64,000 nt of DNA from NIC37A-2 sp050289625 (GCA_050289625.1 JBNKGC010000003.1:1-64000); one strand, 5' to 3'. Positions 32,674-41,601 are shown, numbered from the stretch's first letter. Notes: generated by a model from the sequence alone, not told the origin. Translations and numbers: made by a program.

Positions 32674-35163
32674 TCAGTGAACGGAGCCCGTGAGCCAGGC
32701 AAACGCTGGAACCAGGACCTCCTCTGGAGTGGAGCCCCCTTGAGTGACCTGTGCGGTGGTGCCTCGCGCGCCTTCGTCGATCTGGAAACCGTGATCACCG
32801 AACACCATCACCAAGGTACGCGGAGCCTGCTTGGCGAAATGCTCAGCCAGCGCAGCTGAAGTTTCGTCCGCAATCTTCGCAAGACGTTCCGTCACCCCAC
32901 CCTCGGTCTCCCGCAGGGCAGCTTCGACGACGTCCAACTTGAAGAGCTCACGGCGACCGGTGCGAATGCGCCGAGGTGTGCGAGCAGCCTGACCACGGGC
33001 AACCACCGCGGGAGCTTCTGCGCCGGAGCTTCGATCCTTGAGACCCTCGGGGCCTTTGCCGATCAGCTCGAGCTGGTTGGTCGTGTTCGTCGGCAACGCC
33101 GACCACAGGAGCAGGCGTTCCGTGAGCGACGCGTCCGCTCGAGCCTTGAGCCGATCTTGGACCATGAGACCGACGTCGAAGCGCATGGCGTCGACCAGGA
33201 GCAACTGCACGCGGCGTGCTCCGTGAAGACGGCCGATGCGCTGAGCCAGGCTCGGTACGTCTAGAACCATCGTCGGTCGCTTGCCGCGCACCCGCAGAGC
33301 GTCGAAAGCTTCGCTGTAGCTCTGGGCAAACGATTCTCGCCAAGCGTCCAAGACCTCCTGGGCCGAGTCGTCGGCCACACCACGTCGAACCGCTTCGCAG
33401 AGGCGCGTGTACGCGGTGACGAACATGCGCTCGACAACGGCCAGCGGCTTGGGGCCGGTTGCAGCGCTGAGCTCCTTGGCCCAGGCACGCCACTCGCGTC
33501 GAGCCAGAATGGTGAACGGATCATCCATATCATTGCCCGCTGATTCGCTTGAAGGAGTCCCCACATCGGAATTCAAATCATCTCGGGTGGGAGGAAGCTG
33601 CTTCCGACCGTTTGCCTTGTTTTGCAGACCGGCTCGTTCTTCACTTCTTCGGGGTAGCTGATTCATTCGACCGGCTGATGGCACTCGAGACGCGGGTACT
33701 GCGGCGGAATGACCGGGTACCTCGTCGACATGACCGGGTTCGATTTCTTCGGCGGCAACCGCAACCGGCGGCGGAGAGATCTCCACGGCCGCGAAAGACT
33801 CCTCCTCATCCTCACCGGCCGTTGAGCCGGCCATCTCGCTCTCGGCTGTTGGAATCAGCGTCGGAATCTCGTTCTGGTTGACGGCGGCGGCAGACGAGAC
33901 CTCTTCCTCCTCGAGAGCCGCGACGAATGCCGCCGCATCCCCGAGATCAGAGTTCATCGAGGTGCCGGACCCGGGCTCCGCCGAGGCAGAGTCAGTCGTC
34001 TGGTCCGCCGGCGCGCTCGCAGCGTGCCCCTCATCGACGGGCCGGGGTGAAAGCCCGAGCGCGCGATCGAGATCGGGCATGTCGAGCTCTTCGTCCCAAC
34101 CTCGTTCCACCCCTTGGGTGTCGGAGTGAAGGTCGTCCGCGTCGTCGACCGTGTCGCTGGCCTCACGAAGCATCGACATCAACCCCAGATCGTCTGCGCC
34201 GTCGTCCTCGGATGCGCCCGCACTCACCGACTCGCGCGTGTCCTCCGATGAGCTTTCCACGACCGGTTGGGACGCGGCCTCTACCCCCGGGCCGCCCGAG
34301 TCCGCCGGCGAACTCTCCTCGGCCGATTCGGGCACGGCATCTGCTGCGGGCACATCCGATTCCAGAGAAGCGTTCTCAACCGCAGACGGAGCATCGCCCT
34401 CGAGCACGATTGGTCCGCCCGCATCGACTGACTCGGCGGACGCGCCCCGCCCGGGCGAGACGTCTTCGGCGAAGGCCTCGGTTTCCGCCGAAGCGACGCT
34501 TTCGAAGGTCTCATCGGTCTCCTCGTCGTCTGACCGCTCAGCGACGACCGGAGGCAAGTCCGACAGCTCCATCGCCGCAACGCTCGCTGCCATTTCGATG
34601 GATGCCGGGCGCGGTGTGGGCGACTCGAGGACGCCTTCGAGGAGCGTCGAAAAGGGAACGGGCGAGGGATAGACCCGGAGCGCTCGATTCGCGCCACTGA
34701 GGACCAATCGAACAGGACGGTCGGCGCTCGTCGCAATCCACCAGCGCAGCACCGCGCTGTCCTCGGCATCGAGGGTGCCGCCGAGGTTCGTGATGCCCTC
34801 GAGTCCCGGAATGCCGACGGCGATGCCTCGCATCTCGAGGAGCCGAGCTCGGTACAGCTGGTCGCTCAGAGAAGCATCGAGTCCGGTGCTCGCCCCGACG
34901 CCGGGCGGAGGCGCGCCACGCGCCACCAGCCGATCTTCGATGCATTCCTCGATGTGCAGCGCCAGCCGGCCCCGGTGCATCGGGCGGGGCGGCTCGACCT
35001 CCACCCAGAGATAACCCTGCGATTCCGCTTCGCTTCCCATGGCCCGGAGACCGTCTGGATCGACCAGCACGACGCTCCGTTCGTTCCACTCCCGGTCCTC
35101 CAACGAGTCCAAGGTCGAGAGAGACGATGAGGGATCCCCTACCGCGGTGGTTACCATGGTCAT
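32674..35163 (-). CDS. PglZ-like alkaline-phosphatase-superfamily protein with acidic linker
   Basis: An 829-residue protein starting at ATG 35163 (GGGGG upstream; the longer frame adds an implausible leader). Residues about 25-190 form an unrecognised mixed alpha/beta domain (NERSVVLVDPDGLR, RVYPSPVPFSTLLEGVL). Residues about 190-530 are highly acidic, Ser/Glu/Ala-rich and presumably disordered. Residues about 546-829 match the PglZ domain of the alkaline phosphatase superfamily: LLLVDAMRFDVG (Asp658), LPTNTTNQ (Thr692-695), MVFGDHGFQID (Asp790, His791) and QGGSTPEEVLVP. The last motif normally has His before GG; here it is Gln808, so a metal ligand may be lost. No BREX genes are nearby. Function unknown. 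Confidence 0.75.
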   Translation of the reverse strand: MTMVTTAVGDPSSSLSTLDSLEDREWNERSVVLVDPDGLRAMGSEAESQGYLWVEVEPPRPMHRGRLALHIEECIEDRLVARGAPPPGVGASTGLDASLSDQLYRARLLEMRGIAVGIPGLEGITNLGGTLDAEDSAVLRWWIATSADRPVRLVLSGANRALRVYPSPVPFSTLLEGVLESPTPRPASIEMAASVAAMELSDLPPVVAERSDDEETDETFESVASAETEAFAEDVSPGRGASAESVDAGGPIVLEGDAPSAVENASLESDVPAADAVPESAEESSPADSGGPGVEAASQPVVESSSEDTRESVSAGASEDDGADDLGLMSMLREASDTVDDADDLHSDTQGVERGWDEELDMPDLDRALGLSPRPVDEGHAASAPADQTTDSASAEPGSGTSMNSDLGDAAAFVAALEEEEVSSAAAVNQNEIPTLIPTAESEMAGSTAGEDEEESFAAVEISPPPVAVAAEEIEPGHVDEVPGHSAAVPASRVPSAGRMNQLPRRSEERAGLQNKANGRKQLPPTRDDLNSDVGTPSSESAGNDMDDPFTILARREWRAWAKELSAATGPKPLAVVERMFVTAYTRLCEAVRRGVADDSAQEVLDAWRESFAQSYSEAFDALRVRGKRPTMVLDVPSLAQRIGRLHGARRVQLLLVDAMRFDVGLMVQDRLKARADASLTERLLLWSALPTNTTNQLELIGKGPEGLKDRSSGAEAPAVVARGQAARTPRRIRTGRRELFKLDVVEAALRETEGGVTERLAKIADETSAALAEHFAKQAPRTLVMVFGDHGFQIDEGARGTTAQVTQGGSTPEEVLVPAFAWLTGSVH

Positions 35164-35375
35164 GGGTCCCCCATTCCGCAGACCGACGCATTTGGCCCAA
35201 TTTTCGTCAACCGGCGGGCGCGGCGCTGTCGACGCAGTTCGCCGCCGAAGGGCTGAGATCACCGGCACGCCGGAGTCGCGTGGACCGGCAAACACCGGCG
35301 TTTCGCAGGGTGGGGCGTCGCCGGGCGCCCTCGAGGACCCCGAAAATCGACAGGCCGATGCGGCAGGAGCCCCGT

Positions 35376-36284
35376 TCAGAGATACGCCGGCAGCTGCTCC
35401 AGGGCGGAAACGACCCGAATCCGTGCTGGAACGTCACGTAAGCCCCGGACCCCTTCCCCCCCGACAACGACTCCCACGCCGACGGGGAGCGCCGCTGCGA
35501 CGCGTGCGAGCTCGCTGGAGGTTCCCGGGCCGCAGACGATGACGGACAACAGCAAGAGCTCGGCCTTGGCGATCTCGACCGCCTGGACGATGTGTTCCGC
35601 CGGTAGATTCGGCCCCAAGTAGATGACGCGCCAACCGCTGGCCGCGCTGGCCAACGCCGCAGACATCGCGCCGAACTCGTGAAGTTCCCCCGCAGGGGTC
35701 GCGCAAACCACCCCTCGCGCCGAAGGGTCGTTCGAGTAGAGCCGCACGAGCATGCCGAGCTGCGTGCGGATGGCGGCCGATGCCGCGTGCTCGTGGGCCA
35801 CGCTGAAGTCCCCGCTCTCCCACAGGGCGCCGATTTGTCGCAACGCCGGGATCAACACTCGAATCGCGAAGTCCCTGGGTTCGAAAGCGACGGACCCGCG
35901 AGAGAGAGCCCGTTCGGCCTCGGAAATGTCCATTCGGAAAATGGCGTCGATGAAGCGCGCGCTGATGGTGCGCGCTAGCTCTCCAGTCTCCACCGTGGAC
36001 GGAGGTGTCGTGGTCACGCGATGCCTCGCCAAGAGGCGCTCGAGATCAGCCTGCGAAAGACGGGCAATGCTGCCGATCGCGTGACCCGCGTCGTTGAGCC
36101 GCTTGAGCATCTTGAGGCGTTCGATGTCCCCTTCCGTATAGAGGCGATCTCCCCCCGCCGAGCGCAACGGCTGCACCGTGCCGTATCGGCGCTCCCAAAT
36201 CCGCAGCTGATGGGTCGAAACTCCCGTCAACTTGGAGACCGCTCCGATGCGGTAATGCGGCGTGTCGCGTTCCAAAGCTCCCAT
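35376..36284 (-). CDS. carH: CarA/CarH-type B12-dependent MerR-family regulator
   Basis: A 302-residue transcription factor with an N-terminal MerR-type winged helix (YRIGAVSKLTGVSTHQLRIW) and a C-terminal cobalamin-binding domain. The light-sensing helix bundle has the hallmark W155-x9-E165-H166, and the B12 lower-ligand motif is E200-L-H202-E-F-G. Both are as in CarH, which binds adenosylcobalamin, represses in the dark and is released by light. It is the last gene of the crtYEIB operon, as carA and carH are in Myxococcus xanthus, so it should repress its own operon. The symbol follows the conserved adenosylcobalamin motifs; CarA-like function is equally possible. Confidence 0.9.
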   Translation of the reverse strand: MGALERDTPHYRIGAVSKLTGVSTHQLRIWERRYGTVQPLRSAGGDRLYTEGDIERLKMLKRLNDAGHAIGSIARLSQADLERLLARHRVTTTPPSTVETGELARTISARFIDAIFRMDISEAERALSRGSVAFEPRDFAIRVLIPALRQIGALWESGDFSVAHEHAASAAIRTQLGMLVRLYSNDPSARGVVCATPAGELHEFGAMSAALASAASGWRVIYLGPNLPAEHIVQAVEIAKAELLLLSVIVCGPGTSSELARVAAALPVGVGVVVGGEGVRGLRDVPARIRVVSALEQLPAYL

Positions 36285-36312
36285 GAAAAGGTGGTCCTGT
36301 CGCTACCCGTTT

Positions 36313-36882
36313 CTAGAGCAAGGCCACGGTCTCCGCGACCCCCGGATAGCCCTGAAAAAACCAGGTCCACCACGCCACCATCATGGTTCCGTGCCCCACC
36401 ATGATTCCCACGTGACTCCACATTTCGACGCGGTCCGACTGGCGACTCCGATAGCGGTGCCAGTGAAATGCCTCGTCAACCAAACTGTAGAGGAAGCTCA
36501 GAGCCGTCAACACCATGGCCGGTATCCAAAGGGCTTCACGATGGCTGTAGGCCGCGCACAGAAGAACGCAGCTGAAAATGCCACAGAAGATCGTGATGCC
36601 GTGCACCAGTCCCTCGGCCCCGGCGATCTCCTCTCGATAGACGGTTCGATGTCCGATTGTGTCGATGGCGACGCTGAGCGCGAAGACCAGAGCCCCGGTC
36701 GGGACGAGCCAGGCTTCGGGGGAGTAGCGGACCCCATGGGCGTGACCAAACAGCAGAAAGCCTGCCGTCGACACGACCAAACAGCACATCAATCCCACCC
36801 AGGCGACGTAGACCTGCCAGTCGACGCGCTCGAACTCCCGAACGCGACCGACGTACACGGCAACCTCAGACGGGAAGGACAT
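36313..36882 (-). CDS. histidine-rich membrane protein in carotenoid operon
   Basis: A 189-residue protein with about five hydrophobic segments, read between crtB and carH. Its start overlaps the crtB end by 17 bases, and carH begins 28 bases after its stop, so it belongs to the crt operon. It has nine histidines at or near segment ends: H47, H49, H78 (DTIGH), H94 (EGLVH), H114, H140 and H142 (DEAFHWHRY), H157 and H164 (SHVGIMVGH). I recognise no family. The pattern could coordinate metals as in membrane desaturases or hydroxylases, but it does not match the CrtZ or CrtW His-box order. A carotenoid-modifying or light-related role is inference from context. Confidence 0.65.
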   Translation of the reverse strand: MSFPSEVAVYVGRVREFERVDWQVYVAWVGLMCCLVVSTAGFLLFGHAHGVRYSPEAWLVPTGALVFALSVAIDTIGHRTVYREEIAGAEGLVHGITIFCGIFSCVLLCAAYSHREALWIPAMVLTALSFLYSLVDEAFHWHRYRSRQSDRVEMWSHVGIMVGHGTMMVAWWTWFFQGYPGVAETVALL

Positions 36883-37822
36883 CTTGGGGAAACCTCATCG
36901 CGCCACCGAGACGTGGGGGGTGAAGGGATGGTGGTGCCGAAGTTCTCAGGCGCTCGGGTAGACCGAGCAGCGTTTCGAAGGCCGCTCGACACAGCAAGAA
37001 GACCTTCCGCGTCTTCGAAACCACTGCTCGCCCCTCGGTCACGTCATGGCCTCGACGCGCCACGACTCGCCCGATGTCGGAGTACACCAGCATCGCGGTG
37101 CGGACCGAAAGGGCACTGCGAAAATCAAGGTACCTGAGCCCGCGAGCCCCCGAATCGTAGTATTCGTCGGCGAACATCAGGAGCCGGCGTACCGCCTCCC
37201 CGACTCGCCCACGAAGCTGCATCGGGAAGGGGCTCCCCAGGTGTGGCGGAAGGTCCCCGGCGCCCACTTCCGTCAAAAGGTCGTGAGGAACGTAGAGCCG
37301 GGCACGCCCCCAATCCTCCAAAACGTCCCGACAGATGTTGGTGATCTGCATGGCAATCCCGAGATGTGCTGCGTGTTTGAGAGCATCTCGGCTTCGCACG
37401 CCGAGCACGTGGCACATCATGAGCCCCACCGTGCTCGCCACGCGGTAACCGTACAGCAGAAGATCCTCGGTGCCGCGGTACCGGTGCCCCTCCGCGTCCA
37501 TCCGCATGCCTCGCAGCAGTTCTACTGGGTACTCCTTCGGAACCTGGCAGCGCCAGACAACCTCTTGAAACGCACTGAGCACCGGGTCACGTTGCTCCTG
37601 ACCCGCATAGATCGAGTCGAGTTCGTCTTCCAGACGTCGCACGACTGGTACAACGCCCTCGTTCCCCGCCAGCACGTCGACTGCATCGTCAGCGCGGCGA
37701 CACCACGCATACACGGCGCGAGCTGGATCGCGCGCGTGGTCGGGCAAGAGACGACTCGCTAGCGCAAAGCTCTTGCTGTGACGCTCGATACTGTCGCGGC
37801 ACTGTTCGATTGCCGCGGTCAT
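36866..37822 (-). CDS. crtB: phytoene synthase
   Basis: A 318-residue trans-isoprenyl diphosphate synthase that joins two GGPP molecules into phytoene. Motifs include SKSFALASRLLP, YAWCRRADDAVD (first Asp-rich motif) and ITNICRDVLEDWGRARLYVP (second Asp-rich motif), as in squalene/phytoene synthases. ATG overlaps the crtI stop by four bases. Length is normal. The gene lies in the order crtY-crtE-crtI-crtB, and its product feeds CrtI. Confidence 0.96.
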   Translation of the reverse strand: MTAAIEQCRDSIERHSKSFALASRLLPDHARDPARAVYAWCRRADDAVDVLAGNEGVVPVVRRLEDELDSIYAGQEQRDPVLSAFQEVVWRCQVPKEYPVELLRGMRMDAEGHRYRGTEDLLLYGYRVASTVGLMMCHVLGVRSRDALKHAAHLGIAMQITNICRDVLEDWGRARLYVPHDLLTEVGAGDLPPHLGSPFPMQLRGRVGEAVRRLLMFADEYYDSGARGLRYLDFRSALSVRTAMLVYSDIGRVVARRGHDVTEGRAVVSKTRKVFLLCRAAFETLLGLPERLRTSAPPSLHPPRLGGAMRFPQDVLPV

Positions 37823-39339
37823 GCTGCCGCCTCCCGAGCGAGATCGCGAAGCATCAACCCTGCCGTAGCTTTCGCCGAATTGACGACTCCGGGCAGCCCA
37901 GCCCCCGGATGGGTGCCGGCGCCGACGATGTAAAGGCCCGGAATCTTCTTGTCGCGATTGTGAGGGCGGAACCAGGCGCTCTGCGTCAATTTGGGGGCGA
38001 CGGAAAACGCCGATCCCTGGTAGGCGCGCAGGTCGTCACGAAACGTGATCGGGGACATCCACCGACGCGTCACCACGTGCTCGCGCAAGTTCGGCAGATG
38101 CGTTTCGAGCGCCCGAAGGATTCGCTCGGCGTATTCGGGAGCAAACTCGTCCCAATCAACGGCGGCCTTGCCCAAATGAGGGACGGGGCTCAGCACATAC
38201 AAAGAGGAGCAACCGGGCGGAGCGAGAGTCGGATCCGTGACGGTCGGCGCGTGCAGGTAGAGACTGAAGTCGTCAGGCACCCGGGGGCCGTTGAAGATAT
38301 CGTCGAGTAGCTCCCGATACCGTTTCGCGAAGAGCACCGAATGGTGCGCGACGTCGTCGTAGACGCGGTTGGTTCCGAAGTAGAGAACGAACAGCGACAT
38401 CGACCACTCGAGACGCTCGAGACGGCGCGCCGTAGCACGCGCGTTTGCATCTTCGGAGTAGAGCTTGGAGTACGTGTGGTGAAGGTCGGCGTTCGACGCC
38501 ACGACGTCGAACACCTCTTCCCCGCGCTCGGTGCAAACGTAGTGGACACTGCGACCACCCTTTCCCTCGATGCGAATGCGCTGCACGGGGGAAGACAGCC
38601 GAAGCTCGCCACCGAGTTCACCGTACAGCCGCACCAGTGCCCGGACGAGCGCTCCGGTTCCCCCGCGAGGAAAGTGGACTCCCCACTTCCGCTCCAGGTG
38701 GTGGATCAAGGTGTAGATCGAGCTGGTCTCGAAAGGATTCCCTCCAACCAGGAGCGAGTGAAAGCTGAACGCCTGCCGCAGGCGCTCGTCTTCGATGTAT
38801 CGGCTGACCGTGCGATAGACCGAGCGATCTGCTCGGAGGGTCGCGAGATCCGGAGCGACCCGCACCATGTCGGCGAACCGCAGAAAGGGCGTCGCAGCGA
38901 GCTCCTCGTACCCCTTCGCGAAGACGCGGCGGGCATACTCGGCGAACTCTTCGTAGCCGGCTACGTCTCGGGGGTTGAAGCGAGCGACCTCCTTGCGAAT
39001 CGCGTCGAGGTCCCCCCCGTAGTCGAATCGCGATCCATCTTCCCAACAGAGCCGGTAGAATGGCTCGACGGGCAAGAGCTCGACGTAGTCGCTCATGGTG
39101 CGTCCCGCAGATTCGAAAACCTCCTCGAGACAATGCGGAGCCGTGACGACCGTCGGCCCCGCATCGAACGTAAAGCCGTCCTGTTCGTACACGTAGGCAC
39201 GCCCACCGGGCTTGTCCCGCGCTTCGAAGAGGACCGTCTGGACCCCAGCTGCTTGGAGACGGATGGCCAAGCTCAGCCCACCGAATCCACTGCCGACGAT
39301 CGCCGCTCGCCCTAGGGCGCTGTGCACACCACTACTCAT
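37819..39339 (-). CDS. crtI: phytoene desaturase
   Basis: A 506-residue CrtI-type FAD-dependent desaturase that converts phytoene to lycopene. The N-terminal dinucleotide fold is AIVGSGFGGLSLAIRLQAAG, followed by GGRAYVYEQDGFTFDAGPTV. The C-terminal FAD motif is GLYIVGAGTHPGAGLPGVV. Start ATG 39339 is chosen because the glycine-rich loop follows closely; upstream codons would overlap crtE extensively. It overlaps crtE by eight bases and crtB by four. The single CrtI implies a one-enzyme desaturation, unlike the CrtIa/CrtIb pair of Myxococcus. Confidence 0.95.
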   Translation of the reverse strand: MSSGVHSALGRAAIVGSGFGGLSLAIRLQAAGVQTVLFEARDKPGGRAYVYEQDGFTFDAGPTVVTAPHCLEEVFESAGRTMSDYVELLPVEPFYRLCWEDGSRFDYGGDLDAIRKEVARFNPRDVAGYEEFAEYARRVFAKGYEELAATPFLRFADMVRVAPDLATLRADRSVYRTVSRYIEDERLRQAFSFHSLLVGGNPFETSSIYTLIHHLERKWGVHFPRGGTGALVRALVRLYGELGGELRLSSPVQRIRIEGKGGRSVHYVCTERGEEVFDVVASNADLHHTYSKLYSEDANARATARRLERLEWSMSLFVLYFGTNRVYDDVAHHSVLFAKRYRELLDDIFNGPRVPDDFSLYLHAPTVTDPTLAPPGCSSLYVLSPVPHLGKAAVDWDEFAPEYAERILRALETHLPNLREHVVTRRWMSPITFRDDLRAYQGSAFSVAPKLTQSAWFRPHNRDKKIPGLYIVGAGTHPGAGLPGVVNSAKATAGLMLRDLAREAAA

Positions 39340-40369
39340 AGCCTTGCTCCAACCGAGCAATTTCCGCTCGGATCTCATCGAGGACCGGCCGCCCAACGAA
39401 GGTCTGCTCGAGCGTGTCGAGGCTGGCTTTCAGGGTCTGGCGAATCTCCAGACGGGGACCATCCCCGAGGAGTTCTCGCATCGTCGTCGCGACGACTTCA
39501 GGCTCGAGCTGACCCAGCTCGACGAGTCGCGCTTGGGACTGCAGTCGAGCGAAGCGAACGTCGTCCAGTCGTTCGGCGAGCCACGCCCAAGGCCACGTCG
39601 GACGCCCCCCGATGAGGTCCTCGTAGCCCTTCTGAACGCGCCGTTCATTGAAGAGACCGCTGCGATCGTCGAGCATTTGCAGGCACGTTCCCAACCGACA
39701 CCCGAAGCTCTCGAGCGCGGTGACCTCAGCTTCGGATGCACGCTGCGCCAGGGCTCCGATACCGGCAGCCAAGCCCATGAGGGACCCCGTCTTCAATCGC
39801 GTGGTCGTCTCCACGACATTTCTCACCTCTCGTTTCGCCAGGCGCGCGATGCGGGTGTTCAAGTCGAGAGCTTGCCCTTGGTGGCAGCGCAGCAGGGTCG
39901 CTGTGAGCAGGCGATGGAGTCGTAGCTCTTGCCGCGGGGACAGGCGAGCCTCCTTTAAGAGGTCGTAGGCCCAAAAATAGAGCCAGTTCCCCGCATTCAG
40001 CGCGGTTGGCACGCCGTACAGGACGTGAAGAGCGGGTCGTCCACGGCGACTCTTCGAGTCGTCTTCGATGTCATCGACGATGAGCGAGCCCGCATGGAGC
40101 ACCTCGACGATCCAAGAGAGCTCCTGGGGCGGTGAACCGGTACCGCCGGCGAGCCGGAACGCGAGATTCACCAAGCGCGCGCGAAACTCTTTTCCCGGTC
40201 GACCGAGAAACTCGACGAGGGCGTCGAGCAGGGCCTGCTGCCAAAGATGCTCGGAAACGCGCTCCGCCCCATGTCCAACGACGTCGCGCAGATGATCCTC
40301 GGCGAAGGCTTGGCGAAGGCGCTGCACGAGCGGCGCCGTAGGGTCGATGTGAACGGCGGCAATCGTCAT
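39332..40369 (-). CDS. crtE: geranylgeranyl diphosphate synthase (type III-like)
   Basis: A 345-residue prenyltransferase making C20 GGPP for carotenoids. ATG 40369 overlaps the crtY stop by four bases (ATGA); the much longer open frame upstream is antisense-like. The first Asp-rich motif reads LIVDDIEDDSKSRRGRPALH, strikingly like eukaryotic (type III) GGPP synthases. The second is LDDRSG, lacking the final Asp of the usual DDxxD, again like type III enzymes. The GYEDLIGGRPTWP stretch also resembles the eukaryotic FCEDLTEGKFSFP region. Identity as a polyprenyl synthase is secure; the exact chain length is inferred. Confidence 0.93.
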   Translation of the reverse strand: MTIAAVHIDPTAPLVQRLRQAFAEDHLRDVVGHGAERVSEHLWQQALLDALVEFLGRPGKEFRARLVNLAFRLAGGTGSPPQELSWIVEVLHAGSLIVDDIEDDSKSRRGRPALHVLYGVPTALNAGNWLYFWAYDLLKEARLSPRQELRLHRLLTATLLRCHQGQALDLNTRIARLAKREVRNVVETTTRLKTGSLMGLAAGIGALAQRASEAEVTALESFGCRLGTCLQMLDDRSGLFNERRVQKGYEDLIGGRPTWPWAWLAERLDDVRFARLQSQARLVELGQLEPEVVATTMRELLGDGPRLEIRQTLKASLDTLEQTFVGRPVLDEIRAEIARLEQGYE

Positions 40370-41523
40370 GGTCCAGGTCCTCCGGAAAGAAGGCGAGATA
40401 GGGAAAACCCGCGCGGCGGTCGGCCACACAGGATGCGCGCTCGGTCGGCGCGGGTGCTCTGCAGTGCGTAGAAGCGCGCGATGGTGTCCACCGGAAGCCC
40501 GTAGAACCGTTCCAAAACGTGGAAGCGGTGCCGCGGATCGAAAGCTCCGAAGAGCAGGCGATTGAGCATCATGCAGAAGCGCGCTTGACGCTCGTGCTCC
40601 CGTCGCAGCGCGCCGAGCTCCGCACCGCAGAGCTCGTTTGGCTCTTTTTGCGCGACGAAGGCCGCCACCCGGGTCGCAACCGGAAAGGAATAACCCGTCG
40701 TCGGATGGAGCCATCCGCCGGCATACCCAGCACGAAACGGGTCCTCGGGACCGAACTCGGGCAGCCCCCGCAGAGGAAGCGGCAGGACTCCCAGCTCTTC
40801 TCGTACGACAGCCTGGATCGGAGAGCCGAGCGCCTCGGCGTAGGCTCGCACCCGCACGCGCAACTCGGCTATCTGCAGTTCGGGCGAAGTCGAGTAGTAC
40901 GTGTCCTCGACCAGCACGCGACGCTCGTCCAAAGGAAGAGTGTAGACGAAGCGGAAGCCGTCGATCTGGGGAACCTCCGCATCCATCAGGCGCGGCGCCG
41001 TCATTCCGTGGGGCTCTGAAAGCTCGAGCTCGAGGCCCAGAAACTTTTGATAAGCCTCGGCGGAACCACGTCGTGTGTCGGGCCCCCTTGCATCGACGAC
41101 GGCTCGTCCCACGAGGGTGCGTCCATCCGCCAGGCGCACGGTATGCGCCTTCACGTCCACGACGGGAGTGCCGGTGAGGAGCGCCGCGCGCGGACGATCG
41201 TTGAAGAGAGCGTCGAGGTGCGCGGCCAAGGAACGGCTCGTCACCGCAGCATAGGAGCTCTCGACGACGCGCGAGCGGTCCGGAAACCTGACCTCGTACC
41301 GATCCCAACGATGAGCCACCAGCGGACGGACGAAGGACTCGCACTCGAAAGGGAGATCCCGCTCGTGGAAACACCACGTGTGATTTCCCCCCACGACGGA
41401 ATCGCGCTCGACGAGAGCAAGCCGCAGGTCGGGGTGCCGATGGAGCAACGCGGAAGCGATGAGTCCGTTGGCGAGACCTCCGCCCACAAGGACCCAGTCG
41501 AATTCCAGCGCTCTGCCAAACAT
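40366..41523 (-). CDS. crtY: lycopene cyclase (CrtY-type)
   Basis: About 385 residues from ATG 41523; an in-frame GTG at 41544 is an alternative. It is an FAD-type lycopene beta-cyclase: N-terminal dinucleotide motif WVLVGGGLANGLIASALL, then CrtY-typical NHTWCFHERDL, RFVYTLPLDERRVLVEDTYY and AGYAGGWLHPTTGYSFPVA. The first gene of the minus-strand carotenoid operon, so its promoter lies in the short divergent region 41524-41601. The enzyme type differs from the heterodimeric CrtYc/CrtYd cyclase of Myxococcus. With CrtE, CrtB and CrtI it should give beta-carotene or gamma-carotene. Confidence 0.94.
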   Translation of the reverse strand: MFGRALEFDWVLVGGGLANGLIASALLHRHPDLRLALVERDSVVGGNHTWCFHERDLPFECESFVRPLVAHRWDRYEVRFPDRSRVVESSYAAVTSRSLAAHLDALFNDRPRAALLTGTPVVDVKAHTVRLADGRTLVGRAVVDARGPDTRRGSAEAYQKFLGLELELSEPHGMTAPRLMDAEVPQIDGFRFVYTLPLDERRVLVEDTYYSTSPELQIAELRVRVRAYAEALGSPIQAVVREELGVLPLPLRGLPEFGPEDPFRAGYAGGWLHPTTGYSFPVATRVAAFVAQKEPNELCGAELGALRREHERQARFCMMLNRLLFGAFDPRHRFHVLERFYGLPVDTIARFYALQSTRADRARILCGRPPRGFSLSRLLSGGPGP

Positions 41524-41544
41524 TGCCCAGGCACCGTCCACCAC

Positions 41545-41601
41545 CGCTTGACCAGATTCTGTCGAGATAGTACCTAGAAATAGCGAAAGGTACGGCCCCC
41601 T
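41545..41601. promoter_or_regulatory. divergent promoter region between crt operon and ABC exporter operon
   Basis: A 58-bp region between two divergent starts that must drive both operons. It contains the inverted repeat GTACCT-N12-AGGTAC (41570-41593). A CarH-type repressor encoded in the crt operon is the natural candidate to bind here. The core -10/-35 elements are not clear. On the minus strand a CGAAACC element may be an ECF-type -35. Confidence 0.5.
41570..41593. promoter_or_regulatory. candidate CarH operator, inverted repeat
   Basis: GTACCT (41570-41575) and AGGTAC (41588-41593) are perfect 6-bp inverted arms with a 12-bp spacer, located between crtY and the divergent ABC gene. Confidence 0.45.

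Noticed and set aside
32674..35163. A BREX or Por-type defence island
   Set aside because: Only the PglZ-like protein is present; no PglX methyltransferase, BrxC/BrxL ATPase, or PorX-type receiver is nearby.
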